Positions 1 to 9,752 are shown, numbered from the stretch's first letter. The stretch is 64,000 nt of DNA from Vagococcus entomophilus (GCF_003987595.1 NZ_NGJZ01000001.1:186001-250000); one strand, 5' to 3'. Notes: a model not told the origin generated them from the sequence alone. Translations and numbers: made by a program.

Positions 1-1
1 A

Positions 2-361
2 GTCTTTGCCTTAGCGAGAACGATTCCTTCACACATGAGGATTGCAAATGGAACGACGAAATATATTTTGAGAAAAGCGGCTGAAGATTTTGTTCCTGAA
101 CACGTGTTATATCGTAAAAAATTAGGATTCCCAGTGCCTATTCGTTTTTGGTTGAAAGATGAATTGTATGATTGGGCGGCGACGACTATTCGTGAGTCGC
201 AAACAGATGACTATTTGAATAAGGAATATGTCTTGAAACTGTTGGAGGATCACAAACAAGGCAAACAAGATTACTCTAGAAAAATATGGGCTGTGTTGAC
301 CTTTATGACTTGGCACAAAGTTTATGTAGAAGAAGATGTTTCCTTCGATTTTCATGTATAG
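2..361 (+). CDS. asnB: Asparagine synthase, glutamine-hydrolysing (C-terminal part)
   Basis: Only the last 119 residues lie in the window, and the reading frame is open from base 2. The fragment reads as the end of the synthetase domain of AsnB, with the conserved segment YRKKLGFPVPIRFWL and a terminal tryptophan-rich helix. AsnB makes asparagine from aspartate, ATP and glutamine-derived ammonia in the cytoplasm. The N-terminal glutaminase domain is outside the window, so its catalytic cysteine cannot be checked. The gene ends 59 bases before the next start. Family assignment is fairly sure; the B subtype is inferred. Confidence 0.85.
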   Translation, partial: VFALARTIPSHMRIANGTTKYILRKAAEDFVPEHVLYRKKLGFPVPIRFWLKDELYDWAATTIRESQTDDYLNKEYVLKLLEDHKQGKQDYSRKIWAVLTFMTWHKVYVEEDVSFDFHV

Positions 362-420
362 CTATTCCTATCAATAGGATTTGCTCTAATACTTGTAATT
401 TTAAAGAAAGGAGTGACAAG

Positions 421-789
421 ATGGGAGCACTCTCACTACAAGTTGTTTTTTGGTATATATTTCCAATTCTGTTGCTCTTTGCTTCCAGTTATATTGTGAC
501 AACTTTTTCTTTGGATACACGTTTTAAAGTAAAAGCTGTGGATATTGCGACACCTTTTTTGTTGGTTGGCATTCATGAATTGTCAAAAGTGGCATTCAAA
601 CACTCTGTATTGCCTTATATCCTTCTGACAATACTGTTGTTAGGAATTATTATTGCAATTGTTCACGCGTATTACTATCACGAGCTAAATTACCGGAGAT
701 ATTTTAAAATGTATGCTCGGTTTGTGTTTCTATTGACATTCATCTTGTATGTTGTGCTAATTGGTTTGAGCTTCTTTGCTTTTATCTAA
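421..789 (+). CDS. DUF3397 family membrane protein
   Basis: A 122-residue, strongly hydrophobic protein with about four membrane segments (roughly residues 5-25, 40-60, 62-80 and 98-120). The start at 421 follows a good ribosome binding site (AAAGAAAGGAG). The frame is open further upstream, but that extension overlaps asnB in a different frame and has no signal. Short proteins of this kind (DUF3397) are typically found just before mraZ in Lactobacillales. No function is established, and nothing in the sequence suggests a catalytic site. Confidence 0.7.
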   Translation: MGALSLQVVFWYIFPILLLFASSYIVTTFSLDTRFKVKAVDIATPFLLVGIHELSKVAFKHSVLPYILLTILLLGIIIAIVHAYYYHELNYRRYFKMYARFVFLLTFILYVVLIGLSFFAFI

Positions 790-957
790 CCTAACTGAGG
801 CACATATTAGGAAATGAGCCAAAGTTGGATACGTTATTTAGAAAGAAATAGTGCAAATTTAAAAGAATGTTTATCAAAGCAAAAAAATGAGTAAACTTAT
901 TCTTTGTTGGAGATAAAACCAGCAATTTAAAACCGAAATTTATTTGAAATTTAAGAA

Positions 958-999
958 AGTCTGACAACGCTCAGTAGGCGTTGCTAGGCTTTTTTTCCT
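958..999 (+). terminator. Rho-independent terminator after DUF3397 gene
   Basis: Inverted repeat of about 13 pairs (arms starting AGTCTGACAACGC and ending GCGTTGCTAGGCT, with two G-T pairs and one mismatch) around a short loop, followed directly by a run of seven T. Confidence 0.8.
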
Positions 1000-1052
1000 A
1001 CTTAAGAATAAAATTTATAAAAAAAGGAAAAAAAGAAAAAAAATTCCAGTAG

Positions 1053-1082
1053 AATGTGGTAGAAAGTGGGGGAATGTGGTAG
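1053..1082 (+). promoter_or_regulatory. MraZ boxes (three 10-bp direct repeats)
   Basis: Three consecutive decamers, AATGTGGTAG, AAAGTGGGGG and AATGTGGTAG, repeat with exact 10-base spacing 38 bases before mraZ. A further GAAGTGGGAA lies at 1093-1102. MraZ is known to bind short GTGG-type direct repeats with about one helical turn spacing in front of its own operon. The pattern is seen directly; binding by the MraZ protein encoded downstream is inferred from the family. Confidence 0.8.
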
Positions 1083-1119
1083 ACTTGAATCATGAAGTGG
1101 GAAATTGGGGTGACCGAGT

Positions 1120-1551
1120 ATGTTTATGGGTGAATTTAAACATAATATTGATACAAAAGGTCGATTAATTATGCCTTCTAAATTTCGTGAAGAACTTGGA
1201 GAAAAGTTCGTTGTGACACGAGGAATGGATGGATGTTTATTTGGGTATCCTCAAGATGAATGGGCAGTTATGGAACAAAAGTTAAAAGAAATGCCCTTAG
1301 CTAAGAAAGAAACACGAGCATTCGTTCGTTTTTTTTACTCCGCTGCCACTGAATGTGAAATAGACAAACAAGGAAGAATTAACCTTCCAGTACCACTAAG
1401 AAACCATGCTGAGTTAGAAAAAAATTGTGTAGTCATAGGAGTTTCTAGTCGGATAGAAATTTGGAGTGAAAAACGTTGGTCTGCCTTCTCAGAAGAAGCA
1501 GAAGAAAACTTTGACGAAATTGCTGAAACAATGATTGATTTTGGTTTTTAA
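1120..1551 (+). CDS. mraZ: Transcriptional regulator MraZ
   Basis: A 143-residue, full-length member of the MraZ/AbrB-fold family. It has two tandem domains, each with the DxKGR-type loop: [16 protein letters not shown] near residue 9 and [15 protein letters not shown] near residue 85. MraZ forms rings that bind repeats upstream of its own gene and control the division and cell wall cluster. The start at 1120 gives the usual MFMGEF N-terminus; a second in-frame ATG is at 1126. It is the first gene of the cluster, 26 bases before rsmH, and sits just behind the predicted MraZ boxes, which points to autoregulation. Confidence 0.95.
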   Translation: MFMGEFKHNIDTKGRLIMPSKFREELGEKFVVTRGMDGCLFGYPQDEWAVMEQKLKEMPLAKKETRAFVRFFYSAATECEIDKQGRINLPVPLRNHAELEKNCVVIGVSSRIEIWSEKRWSAFSEEAEENFDEIAETMIDFGF

Positions 1552-1577
1552 TATAAAGGATAAGAGGAGAAAATAAG

Positions 1578-2534
1578 ATGACAGATGAGTTCCGCCATAC
1601 AACAGTTTTACTGCATGAGACAGTTGACATGTTAGAGATTAAACCTAATGGAGTATATGTTGACTGTACGCTGGGTGGAGCGGGACATAGTGAGTATTTA
1701 CTGTCACAATTATCCGAAACAGGACACCTTTATGCTTTTGACCAAGATCAAACTGCCATTGAAAATGCAAAAATCAAATTAGCTCCTTATCTTAAAAAAA
1801 ATATGGTGACTTTTGTTAAAGGAAATTTTCGTGACCTAAAGACAGCGTTGAGTTCACTAGATGTCCACCAAGTAGATGGTATTCTTTACGACTTAGGCGT
1901 CTCTTCCCCCCAACTAGATGAGGCTGAACGTGGTTTTAGCTACCATCAGGATGCGGTGCTAGACATGCGAATGGACCAATCGGCCTATCTAACAGCCAAA
2001 ACAGTTGTAAATGAGTATTCTTATCATGATTTGGTGAAAATTTTTTATCGCTATGGAGAAGAAAAATTTTCCAAACAAATCGCACGTGCAATTGAAAATA
2101 AACGAGCTGATCATGAAATTCAAACGACTGGGGAGCTTGTCGAAATCATCAAAGAAGTTATTCCAGCTCCAGCTAGAAGAAAAGGTGGCCACCCAGCAAA
2201 AAGAGTGTTTCAGGCAATTCGTATTGCAGTCAATGATGAATTAGGAGCAATAGAAGAATCCTTGCAACAAGCAATAGAAATCTTAAAGATTGACGGAAGA
2301 GTGAGTGTCATCACGTTCCATTCTCTGGAAGATCGTTTGGTAAAAACTATTTTTAAAGAATACAGTACAGCGAAGGATACACCTCCTGGACTGCCAATCA
2401 TTCCAGAAGAATTCCAACCGACTTTAAAATTAGTGACTAGAAAACCAATGATTCCAAGTGAGTCAGAGGTTGAGGGAAATCGTCGAGCTCGTAGTGCAAA
2501 ATTACGAGTTGCAGAAAAGAAAAGAAAAATTTGA
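1578..2534 (+). CDS. rsmH: 16S rRNA (cytosine-1402-N4)-methyltransferase RsmH
   Basis: 318 residues, normal length. The SAM-binding loop [14 protein letters not shown] is at about residues 31-44 and the typical FRDL and [15 protein letters not shown] motifs follow. A second conserved block, [13 protein letters not shown], lies near residue 245. The enzyme methylates N4 of C1402 in the ribosomal P site of the 30S subunit. It is also known as MraW and almost always follows mraZ. The ribosome binding site (AAGAGGAG) is 6-7 bases before the ATG. It is followed within 10 bases by ftsL, so the genes are co-transcribed. Confidence 0.96.
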   Translation: MTDEFRHTTVLLHETVDMLEIKPNGVYVDCTLGGAGHSEYLLSQLSETGHLYAFDQDQTAIENAKIKLAPYLKKNMVTFVKGNFRDLKTALSSLDVHQVDGILYDLGVSSPQLDEAERGFSYHQDAVLDMRMDQSAYLTAKTVVNEYSYHDLVKIFYRYGEEKFSKQIARAIENKRADHEIQTTGELVEIIKEVIPAPARRKGGHPAKRVFQAIRIAVNDELGAIEESLQQAIEILKIDGRVSVITFHSLEDRLVKTIFKEYSTAKDTPPGLPIIPEEFQPTLKLVTRKPMIPSESEVEGNRRARSAKLRVAEKKRKI

Positions 2535-2543
2535 AGGAAAGGA

Positions 2544-2939
2544 ATGACACAAATGGCACAAATTAAAAAAACAATGGACGAATACCAAGTGGATGTTCCT
2601 TCTGAGGCAAAGGCTTCTTTTCAAGACGAAATGGCGTCACCTTTTCAGCTCTCTGAAAAAAGAATCAAAGGGATTAGTAGATTAGAAAAAATTACAATTG
2701 GTGGAATTGTCTTAATGTGTATTGTGTTAGCCATGACGACCATTTATATGAGTACAGTAGTAAATAAAGAGACAGAAAGTATTACAAATACGCAACAAGA
2801 GATAGAAAGAACGACAAATTCAATTACAAAACTTCAACAAGAAAAAAGTGAGCTTTCTCGCAAAGACCGAGTAAAATCAATTGCAGATAAGGCAAGCTTA
2901 AAACAAATTGAAGGAAATATAAGGACTGTAACGAAATGA
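2544..2939 (+). CDS. ftsL: Cell division protein FtsL
   Basis: 131 residues with the bitopic layout of FtsL: a cytoplasmic tail of about 45 residues, one membrane helix (about 49-72), then an extracellular coiled coil rich in Q, E, T and K (about 75-115). FtsL joins DivIB and DivIC in the division complex that controls septal peptidoglycan synthesis. Sequence is poorly conserved, so the assignment rests on topology and position between rsmH and the PBP gene. A second ATG at 2553 has an equally good or better distance from the AAGGAAAGGA site, so the protein may start at MAQIKK. It overlaps the next gene by four bases. Confidence 0.85.
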   Translation: MTQMAQIKKTMDEYQVDVPSEAKASFQDEMASPFQLSEKRIKGISRLEKITIGGIVLMCIVLAMTTIYMSTVVNKETESITNTQQEIERTTNSITKLQQEKSELSRKDRVKSIADKASLKQIEGNIRTVTK

Positions 2940-4789
2940 ATATGGATCAGTTTAAAAAATATCTAGCATCAAAAAATTTAAATCCAAAAAATAATCGTAA
3001 AAGAGTAGGGGTAATTCTTTTCGCAGTAGCGATTGGGATTTTCTCTATTTTTGCCCTACGTTTGAGTTCTATTATAGTGACTGGAAGAGTAGGGAATGTT
3101 TCTCTTGCTGAAAAAACAAAGGAATTGTATGAGGGGAGTAGTGTAATCAAAGCAAAACGTGGTTCAATTTTGGACCGCAACGGGAACCCGATTGCTGAAG
3201 ACGCTACTTCTTATTCTTTATATGCGATGTTGGACAAGAATTACATCGGTATTGGAAAAAAAGAATTGTATGTTCATGATAAAGATCGTGAAAAAATTGC
3301 CGAAGTTTTGAATCAATATACGGGTATGGACAAAGATTATGCTTTGGGACAATTACAGCCAAAGAAGAATAGTCAAGGAAAAGAAATCACGACAGTGGAG
3401 TTTGGAACTTCTGGAAAAGGGCTTACTCTGGAAACCAAAAGCAAAATAGAAAAAGCTTTAAAAAAAGAGGGCATTACTGGGATTTTCTTTAATGAGCATC
3501 CGGCTAGATCTTATCCAAATGGGAATTTTGCGTCCTATTTAGTTGGTTATACTCAGTTTGCAGATGCTTCGGATGATACCAAAGGGCTAAAAGGAATGCT
3601 TGGAATTGAAGAAGCATACAACAGCCAACTTAGTGGTTCTGATGGTGAGATTACTTATCAAAAAGATAGTGGTGGGAACGCAGTACCAGGAACACAAACC
3701 GTTAAAAAGAAAGCCAAAAATGGCTCAGATATATACACAACTTTGGATAGCAATTTACAATTGTATCTAGAAGAATTGATGGACGGCGTGGATTCAAAAT
3801 ATCAGCCTGAAAGTATGACGGCAATGCTCGTAGAAGCAAAAACTGGGGATGTTGTAGCAGCATCCCAAAGACCAACATTTAATCCAGAAACAAAAGATGG
3901 TCTTGGAACAAATGGTGTTTGGCAGAATTTACTTGTTCAAGATACTTTTGAACCTGGTTCCACAATGAAAGTCTTTACAGTTGCAACTGCTATTGAAGCG
4001 GGAGTCTTTAATCCAAATACGACATTTTTATCAGGGAAAATCAAAGTCGACGATACAACGATTAGTGACTGGATTCCAGCAGGAAAAGGATATCTTACAT
4101 ATCCTCAAGCTTTGGCTTGGTCGAGTAATGTTGGGATGGTCCATTTAGAACAATTAATGCCAACAGCTTGGCAAGAATATATCAAAAAATTTGGCTTTAC
4201 AAAATCAACCCATTCAGGCTTAGTCAGCAACGAACCAACTGGGAGTGTACAAAATAGTACAACTGTCGACCGGGCAATGACTGCATACGGGCAAGCCATT
4301 GCAGTTACAGATTTTCAAATGATACAAGGTTTTACGGCAATTGCGAATAATGGTAAAATGTTAAAACCACAGTACATTTCTAAAATCACGACAGCGGATG
4401 GGAAAACGACAACGAAAAAGACAAAAGTTGTTTCTCAACCTATTTCAAGTCAAACTGCTAAGCAAGTCTTAGGTTATATGCAAGGAGTAGTAGATGACAA
4501 AACGTATGGTACAGGATATGGCATCTACAATATTGACGGCTATAACGTTTCCGCAAAAACAGGAACAGCGCAGATTTTTGAAAATGGTCATTATTCAGAT
4601 GATGGCTATATCAACTCTGTTGTCCAAATTGCTCCAACAGAGAACCCTAAGTACATCATGTATGTGACCATTAAACGACCTAAAGTCCCAGAGGGTGGTT
4701 CAACAAGTGATGCCCTCTCTTCTATTTCTAATCCACTGTTGAAACGTGCCTTAGATTTAGATACTGGAAAAACGACAAGTAGTAAATAA
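2936..4789 (+). CDS. Class B penicillin-binding protein (division transpeptidase)
   Basis: 617 residues: short cytoplasmic tail, one membrane anchor (about 23-45), PBP dimerisation domain, then the transpeptidase domain with STMK (active serine about 342), SSN (about 396-398) and KTG (about 541-543). It cross-links septal peptidoglycan outside the membrane. Its place after ftsL is that of PBP2x in streptococci and PBP2B in bacilli. Only about 75 residues follow KTG, so there is no room for the PASTA domains often present in this cluster's PBP. The start overlaps the ftsL stop (ATGA type), implying translational coupling. I leave the symbol open because pbpX, pbpB and ftsI are all used for this position. 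Confidence 0.93.
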   Translation: MNMDQFKKYLASKNLNPKNNRKRVGVILFAVAIGIFSIFALRLSSIIVTGRVGNVSLAEKTKELYEGSSVIKAKRGSILDRNGNPIAEDATSYSLYAMLDKNYIGIGKKELYVHDKDREKIAEVLNQYTGMDKDYALGQLQPKKNSQGKEITTVEFGTSGKGLTLETKSKIEKALKKEGITGIFFNEHPARSYPNGNFASYLVGYTQFADASDDTKGLKGMLGIEEAYNSQLSGSDGEITYQKDSGGNAVPGTQTVKKKAKNGSDIYTTLDSNLQLYLEELMDGVDSKYQPESMTAMLVEAKTGDVVAASQRPTFNPETKDGLGTNGVWQNLLVQDTFEPGSTMKVFTVATAIEAGVFNPNTTFLSGKIKVDDTTISDWIPAGKGYLTYPQALAWSSNVGMVHLEQLMPTAWQEYIKKFGFTKSTHSGLVSNEPTGSVQNSTTVDRAMTAYGQAIAVTDFQMIQGFTAIANNGKMLKPQYISKITTADGKTTTKKTKVVSQPISSQTAKQVLGYMQGVVDDKTYGTGYGIYNIDGYNVSAKTGTAQIFENGHYSDDGYINSVVQIAPTENPKYIMYVTIKRPKVPEGGSTSDALSSISNPLLKRALDLDTGKTTSSK

Positions 4790-4809
4790 AGAGGAAAAGG
4801 AGAATTTCT

Positions 4810-6294
4810 ATGAACGGACTTCAGATAAAAAAAGCAATTCATCCATTAAAAGTACAAAATATAACCTCTTATGAATCTCTTGAAATTCAACAAGTTACAC
4901 AAGATACACGCACAATCCAGAAAGGAAGCTGCTTCATCTGTATTGAGGGAGCAACGATTGATGGACACGACTTGGTAAGTAAGGCAATTGAACAGGGTGC
5001 TTCCTTAATCATTGCTGAAAAAAAAATCACTGCAGCTATACCGGTCATGTATGTGTATGATACTAAAAAAGCTTTAGCTCAACTGAGCGTTCTTTTTTAT
5101 GATAATCCAAGCAAAAAGATGAAAATGGTTGGGGTTACGGGGACAAACGGGAAAACCACAACGACTCATATGATTGAAGCAGTATTAGAAAAAGCGGGAC
5201 ATCAGACTGGGATTATTGGGACGATGTACAATAAAATAGGAACCGAAAAAATCCCCACAATCAATACGACCCCTGATGCGCTGACCACACAAAAATTACT
5301 AAAGAAGATGTCTGAGCAACAGATTGATTCTTGTGCAATGGAAGTTTCTTCCCACGCACTTGTCCAAGGACGGGCATGGGGCATTGACTTTGATGTAGCG
5401 GTTTTTACAAATCTTTCGCAAGATCATCTTGAGTATCATCACACCATGACGGATTATTTTTATGCTAAAAGTTTATTATTTTCTCAACTAGGGAATTCTT
5501 ATGAGTGTAAGGACTATCCCAAAACTGCCATAATTAACTGTGATGACCACTATGGTAGGAAATTGGAGCAGCTAACGGCAGCAAATGTCTTGACTTTTGG
5601 GGTGAGCGAAGAGGCTGTGATTCAAGCCAAGAATATTCATATTTCTTCTGAGGGTACTCGTTTTGACTTGGATTTTATGGAGAAAACCTATCCAGTGAAA
5701 ATTAAAATGATTGGGATGTTTAACATTTATAACGCCCTAGCATCTTTTGGTGCTTGCTATGCTTTAGGGATAAAACCTAATAAAGTCATTTCTGCACTCG
5801 AAGAATTACCTGGAGTAAAAGGACGTTTTGAATTAGTGCCAAACCAAGCAGACATTACAGTTATTGTAGATTATGCACATACCCCTGATGGGCTAGAAAA
5901 TGTCTTGCAGACAGTCAAAGAATTTGCCAAAAAAGATATTTACTGTGTTGTTGGCTGTGGGGGAGACCGTGATCCAAGTAAGCGACCTATTATGGCGAAA
6001 ATTGCAACTGACATTGCAACTAAAATTATTTTTACATCAGACAATCCGCGAACGGAAGATCCTGAGGTGATATTGGATCAAATGACAAGTGGCTTAGATA
6101 GCAGAGCTTATATAAGGGTGACCGATCGGAAATCGGCAATCGAACGAAGCTTGTCTGAAGCAACACCTGGGGACGTGGTACTAATTGCTGGAAAAGGGCA
6201 TGAAAACTATCAAATTATTGGCAAAACCAAACACCATTTTGATGATGTTGAAGTGGTAATGTCGTACTTTGAGAATAAAAATAGGAGATTGTAA
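4810..6294 (+). CDS. murE: UDP-MurNAc-tripeptide synthetase MurE, meso-diaminopimelate type
   Basis: 494 residues with the Mur ligase layout: N-terminal UDP-binding domain, ATP-binding loop [14 protein letters not shown] (about 113-126), and C-terminal domain with the substrate signature DNPR (D411-R414). MurE adds the third residue of the stem peptide. DNPR is the established marker of enzymes that use meso-diaminopimelate; lysine-adding enzymes have other residues there. This predicts a diaminopimelate-type wall, as in Carnobacterium, rather than the lysine-type wall of enterococci. The start at 4810 follows AAAGGAG. It lies two bases before mraY, in line with an operon for lipid-linked precursor synthesis. 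Confidence 0.95.
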   Translation: MNGLQIKKAIHPLKVQNITSYESLEIQQVTQDTRTIQKGSCFICIEGATIDGHDLVSKAIEQGASLIIAEKKITAAIPVMYVYDTKKALAQLSVLFYDNPSKKMKMVGVTGTNGKTTTTHMIEAVLEKAGHQTGIIGTMYNKIGTEKIPTINTTPDALTTQKLLKKMSEQQIDSCAMEVSSHALVQGRAWGIDFDVAVFTNLSQDHLEYHHTMTDYFYAKSLLFSQLGNSYECKDYPKTAIINCDDHYGRKLEQLTAANVLTFGVSEEAVIQAKNIHISSEGTRFDLDFMEKTYPVKIKMIGMFNIYNALASFGACYALGIKPNKVISALEELPGVKGRFELVPNQADITVIVDYAHTPDGLENVLQTVKEFAKKDIYCVVGCGGDRDPSKRPIMAKIATDIATKIIFTSDNPRTEDPEVILDQMTSGLDSRAYIRVTDRKSAIERSLSEATPGDVVLIAGKGHENYQIIGKTKHHFDDVEVVMSYFENKNRRL

Positions 6295-6296
6295 TA

Positions 6297-7262
6297 ATGG
6301 AATGGACGCAGATATTTTTACCTATAGCACTGAGTTTTGCACTAACGTTTAGCACGATGCCGATTTTTATTGGGTATTTTGTTGCGAAAAAACAAGGACA
6401 AGCAATTCGAGAAGATGGTCCAAAATGGCATAACAGTAAGTCTGGTACGCCAACAATGGGGGGGACAGTCTTTTTGATTGCAACCGTTGTCGCAGCGGTT
6501 TTAATGGCAGCGTGGAAAGGATTTTTAACTCCATCATTGTTAATATTGATTTTTATCATGGTTTTATATGGTTTGTTAGGCTTTTTGGATGACTTTATAA
6601 AGATTTTTAAAAAGCGTAATATGGGCTTGAATTCAAAACAAAAGTTATTGGGACAAATTGTTGGGGGAATTGTGTTTTATCTAGTTTATTTATCTGAAAA
6701 TTTTCCTAACATGATTAATTTACCTTTTGTAGGGGATATACATATTGGCTATTTCTATGGCTTATTTTTAATTTTTTGGTTAGTTGGTTTCTCAAATGCA
6801 GTGAATTTGACAGATGGGATTGACGGTCTAGTTTCAGGCTTGGGTGTAATTTCGTTTGGCGCTTATGCGATTGTTGCGTGGCATCAAAAGCAATTTGATA
6901 TCCTAATCCTTTGTTTGACCACTATTGGAGGATTAATTGCTTTCTTTTGTTTCAACAAAAAGCCTGCAAAAATTTTCATGGGCGATGTGGGTTCTTTAGC
7001 ACTAGGCGGTTTACTTGGTGCTATTTCTATTTTACTTCATCAAGAATGGTCGTTGCTTCTCATTGGCTTTGTCTATGTATGTGAAACAGCGAGTGTATTA
7101 CTTCAAGTAACCTCATTTAAGCTAACTGGAAAAAGAATTTTTAAAATGAGTCCCATTCATCATCATTTTGAAATGTGCGGTTGGTCAGAGTGGAAAGTGG
7201 ATCTTGTTTTTTGGATAGTAGGATTTGTTATGGCTGTTATCGCTCTATGCGTGATACTTTAA
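6297..7262 (+). CDS. mraY: Phospho-N-acetylmuramoyl-pentapeptide transferase MraY
   Basis: 321 residues, a membrane protein with about ten helices. It transfers phospho-MurNAc-pentapeptide to undecaprenyl phosphate to make lipid I. Conserved cytoplasmic loops are visible: DGPKWHNSKSGTPTMGG near residue 40, LGFLDDFIK near 94, NLTDGIDGL near 166, and the histidine loop SPIHHHFE near 285. The start two bases after murE has the site TAGGAG. Length and motifs are typical of Gram-positive MraY. Confidence 0.97.
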   Translation: MEWTQIFLPIALSFALTFSTMPIFIGYFVAKKQGQAIREDGPKWHNSKSGTPTMGGTVFLIATVVAAVLMAAWKGFLTPSLLILIFIMVLYGLLGFLDDFIKIFKKRNMGLNSKQKLLGQIVGGIVFYLVYLSENFPNMINLPFVGDIHIGYFYGLFLIFWLVGFSNAVNLTDGIDGLVSGLGVISFGAYAIVAWHQKQFDILILCLTTIGGLIAFFCFNKKPAKIFMGDVGSLALGGLLGAISILLHQEWSLLLIGFVYVCETASVLLQVTSFKLTGKRIFKMSPIHHHFEMCGWSEWKVDLVFWIVGFVMAVIALCVIL

Positions 7263-7275
7263 GGAGGAAAATAGG

Positions 7276-8649
7276 ATGAAAGACATTACAACTTATAAAA
7301 ATCAAAAAATCCTAGTTTTAGGACTGGCAAAAAGTGGAGTAAGTGCAGCGAAATTACTTCATCAATTAGGTGCCTTTGTTACAGTTAATGATGCGAAACC
7401 ATTTGAAGAAAATTCCGAAGCCCAAGAGCTTCTTGCTTTGGGAATTAAAGTTGTAACTGGCTCTCATCCTATCGAACTTTTAGAAGAAGGCTTTGTCAAG
7501 ATTGTAAAAAATCCAGGCATTCCTTATACAAATCCTATTCTCGAAAAAGCAATTGAGAAAAATATACCGATTATTACCGAAGTAGAACTAGCCTATCAGA
7601 TAAGCGAAGCACCTTTTATTGGCATTACGGGAACAAACGGGAAAACAACGACTACGACCATGATTGCGGAAATTATCAACCATGGAAGTGAAAAGAAAAA
7701 AGCAAAACTTGCCGGAAATATCGGCTTTCCTGCGAGCACAGTTGCACAAAATGCAGCCGGAGAAGAAATTCTTGTGACAGAATTATCCAGTTTCCAATTG
7801 ATGGGAATTCAGACTTTTCGACCAAAAATTGCTGTGATTACAAATATATATGAAGCACATTTGGATTATCATGGCTCAAGAGCCGCTTACGTAGAAGCAA
7901 AATGGCGACTACAAAAAAATATGACCGAAGAGGATACGCTTGTGCTAAATGGAAATCAGCCAGAGCTTGTGACTCTTAGCAAACAGACGAAAGCAAGAGT
8001 GCTATTCTTTTCAACCACAAAGGAACTAACGGAAGGAGCTTGCTTAAAGTCTGGCTCCTTGTATTATGGATCAGAGAAAATTATGGATGCTAGTGAATTG
8101 GGAGTTCCAGGAGAACACAATGTCGAAAATGCTTTAGCGGCTATCATTGTAGCGAAACTAGAAGGATGTCAAAATGAGGATATTAAGCAGTCTCTTGCTC
8201 ATTTTTCAGGAGTGCCACATCGTACACAGTATTTAGGTGTGTATGCAGGACGGAAATTTTATAATGATTCTAAAGCAACCAATATTTTAGCCACTGAGAA
8301 AGCGCTGAGCGGATTTGAAAATGAAAAAGTAATTTTACTTGCTGGTGGACTCGATAGAGGAAATGATTTTGATGCGTTAGTTCCTTTTATCAAAGGAATC
8401 AAAGCCATTATTTTATTTGGTGAAACGAAGGAAAAAGTAGCAAAAGCTGCCAAAAAAGCTGGAATTTCGACAATTTTATTTACTGAAGATGTAACCAGTG
8501 CACTTCCTCTTGCATTCGCACAAAGTCAAAATGAGGACAGTATCTTGCTTTCCCCAGCCTGTGCGAGTTGGGACCAGTATCCGAGCTTTGAAGTTCGCGG
8601 AGAAAAATTTATTGAAGCATTTCAAAAAATTAAAGAAGTGAGAGAATAG
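7276..8649 (+). CDS. murD: UDP-N-acetylmuramoylalanine--D-glutamate ligase MurD
   Basis: 457 residues. The order is an N-terminal Rossmann-like domain ([15 protein letters not shown] near residue 15), the ATP loop [14 protein letters not shown] near 116, and the C-terminal ligase domain with the YNDSKATN motif near 331. It adds D-glutamate to UDP-MurNAc-L-Ala in the cytoplasm. The gene is tightly packed: 13 bases after mraY with an AAGGAGG site, and one base before murG. Nothing unusual is seen. Confidence 0.96.
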   Translation: MKDITTYKNQKILVLGLAKSGVSAAKLLHQLGAFVTVNDAKPFEENSEAQELLALGIKVVTGSHPIELLEEGFVKIVKNPGIPYTNPILEKAIEKNIPIITEVELAYQISEAPFIGITGTNGKTTTTTMIAEIINHGSEKKKAKLAGNIGFPASTVAQNAAGEEILVTELSSFQLMGIQTFRPKIAVITNIYEAHLDYHGSRAAYVEAKWRLQKNMTEEDTLVLNGNQPELVTLSKQTKARVLFFSTTKELTEGACLKSGSLYYGSEKIMDASELGVPGEHNVENALAAIIVAKLEGCQNEDIKQSLAHFSGVPHRTQYLGVYAGRKFYNDSKATNILATEKALSGFENEKVILLAGGLDRGNDFDALVPFIKGIKAIILFGETKEKVAKAAKKAGISTILFTEDVTSALPLAFAQSQNEDSILLSPACASWDQYPSFEVRGEKFIEAFQKIKEVRE

Positions 8650-8650
8650 C

Positions 8651-9745
8651 ATGAAAATAATAGTATCAGGCGGAGGAACAGGAGGGCACATTTATCCTGC
8701 TTTAGCCTTAATTAAAGAAATAAAAAAAAAGGATCCACAGGCTGAATTTTTGTATGTTGGGACGAAAAATGGTCTCGAAAGTACGATTGTACGAGGTGAA
8801 AATATTCCTTTTAAAACGATTGAAATTCAAGGATTTAAACGCTCGCTGTCTTTGAAGAATGTTCAAACCATTTATTTGTTTTTAAAAAGTATTCATGAGG
8901 CAAAAAAAATCATTCGTGAGTTTGCCCCAGATGTCGTTCTAGGAACTGGTGGATATGTATGCAGTTCAGTCGTGTATGCAGCACACAAACTGAAAGTACC
9001 TACAATGATTCATGAACAAAATAGCATTCCAGGAATTACTAATAAATTTTTAGCGCGGTATGTGGATAAGATTGGGATTTGTTTTCCCGAGGCAGCAGCA
9101 CATTTTCCAACTGATAAAGTGGTCATGACAGGAAACCCACGCGCACAAGAAGTATCCGGCATTAAAAAATCAGATATTCTTCAGATGTTTGACTTGTCAC
9201 CAGAAAAACCAACTGTGTTAATTTTTGGTGGAAGTCGAGGAGCCGCAAGAATAAACCAAGCTTTCATAGAAGCAGTGCAAGAGTTAATCTCTAAGGATTA
9301 CCAAATTCTTTACGCATCAGGTGCAGTGTATTATGACCGGGTATACAATGTTTTGGAAGAAGTATTACATAAGGCTACTAATGTTAAAGTAGTTCCTTAC
9401 ATTTCTAATATGACTGAGGTTTTGGCAAATGTGGATCTAATCATTGGACGTGCTGGTGCGACTTCTCTTGCAGAAGTTACGGCGATTGGGGTACCTTGCA
9501 TTCTTGTCCCAAGCCCTAATGTGACCAATGATCATCAAACAAAGAATGCCGAGAGCTTAGTCAAAGTTGGCGCAGCAAAAATTGTGAAAGATCAAGATCT
9601 GACTGGACATGTCTTAGTAGAGACTTTGGACAATTTGATGAATGATCCGGCAACGTTAAAAGAAATGTCAGAGGCGTCGAAAAAAGAAGGAATCACGGAT
9701 GCAAGTGACCGACTTTATACGGAACTAACGCAAATAATGGACTAA
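8651..9745 (+). CDS. murG: Lipid II synthase MurG (UDP-GlcNAc transferase)
   Basis: 364 residues of the GT28 family. The N-terminal glycine loop [14 protein letters not shown] (about 6-19) and the second glycine-rich segment [12 protein letters not shown] (near 195) are present, as is the sugar-nucleotide site [15 protein letters not shown] near 276. It adds GlcNAc from UDP-GlcNAc to lipid I on the inner membrane face, giving lipid II. It follows murD by one base; the weak site GAAGTGAGAGAA lies inside the murD end, so translation is probably coupled. Confidence 0.97.
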   Translation: MKIIVSGGGTGGHIYPALALIKEIKKKDPQAEFLYVGTKNGLESTIVRGENIPFKTIEIQGFKRSLSLKNVQTIYLFLKSIHEAKKIIREFAPDVVLGTGGYVCSSVVYAAHKLKVPTMIHEQNSIPGITNKFLARYVDKIGICFPEAAAHFPTDKVVMTGNPRAQEVSGIKKSDILQMFDLSPEKPTVLIFGGSRGAARINQAFIEAVQELISKDYQILYASGAVYYDRVYNVLEEVLHKATNVKVVPYISNMTEVLANVDLIIGRAGATSLAEVTAIGVPCILVPSPNVTNDHQTKNAESLVKVGAAKIVKDQDLTGHVLVETLDNLMNDPATLKEMSEASKKEGITDASDRLYTELTQIMD

Positions 9746-9752
9746 AGAGGAG

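Larger units (their letters stand above)
790..1119 (+). other. Intergenic region before mraZ
   Basis: 330 bases without a recognised gene. It holds a possible 26-codon reading frame at 814-894 (weak ribosome binding site, no known family), a hairpin terminator at 958-999, and the MraZ boxes at 1053-1082 inside an A-rich leader. The terminator separates asnB/DUF3397 transcription from the division cluster, so the mraZ promoter should lie between about 1000 and 1050. An A/T-rich stretch there fits, but I cannot pick out convincing -35 and -10 elements. Confidence 0.6.
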
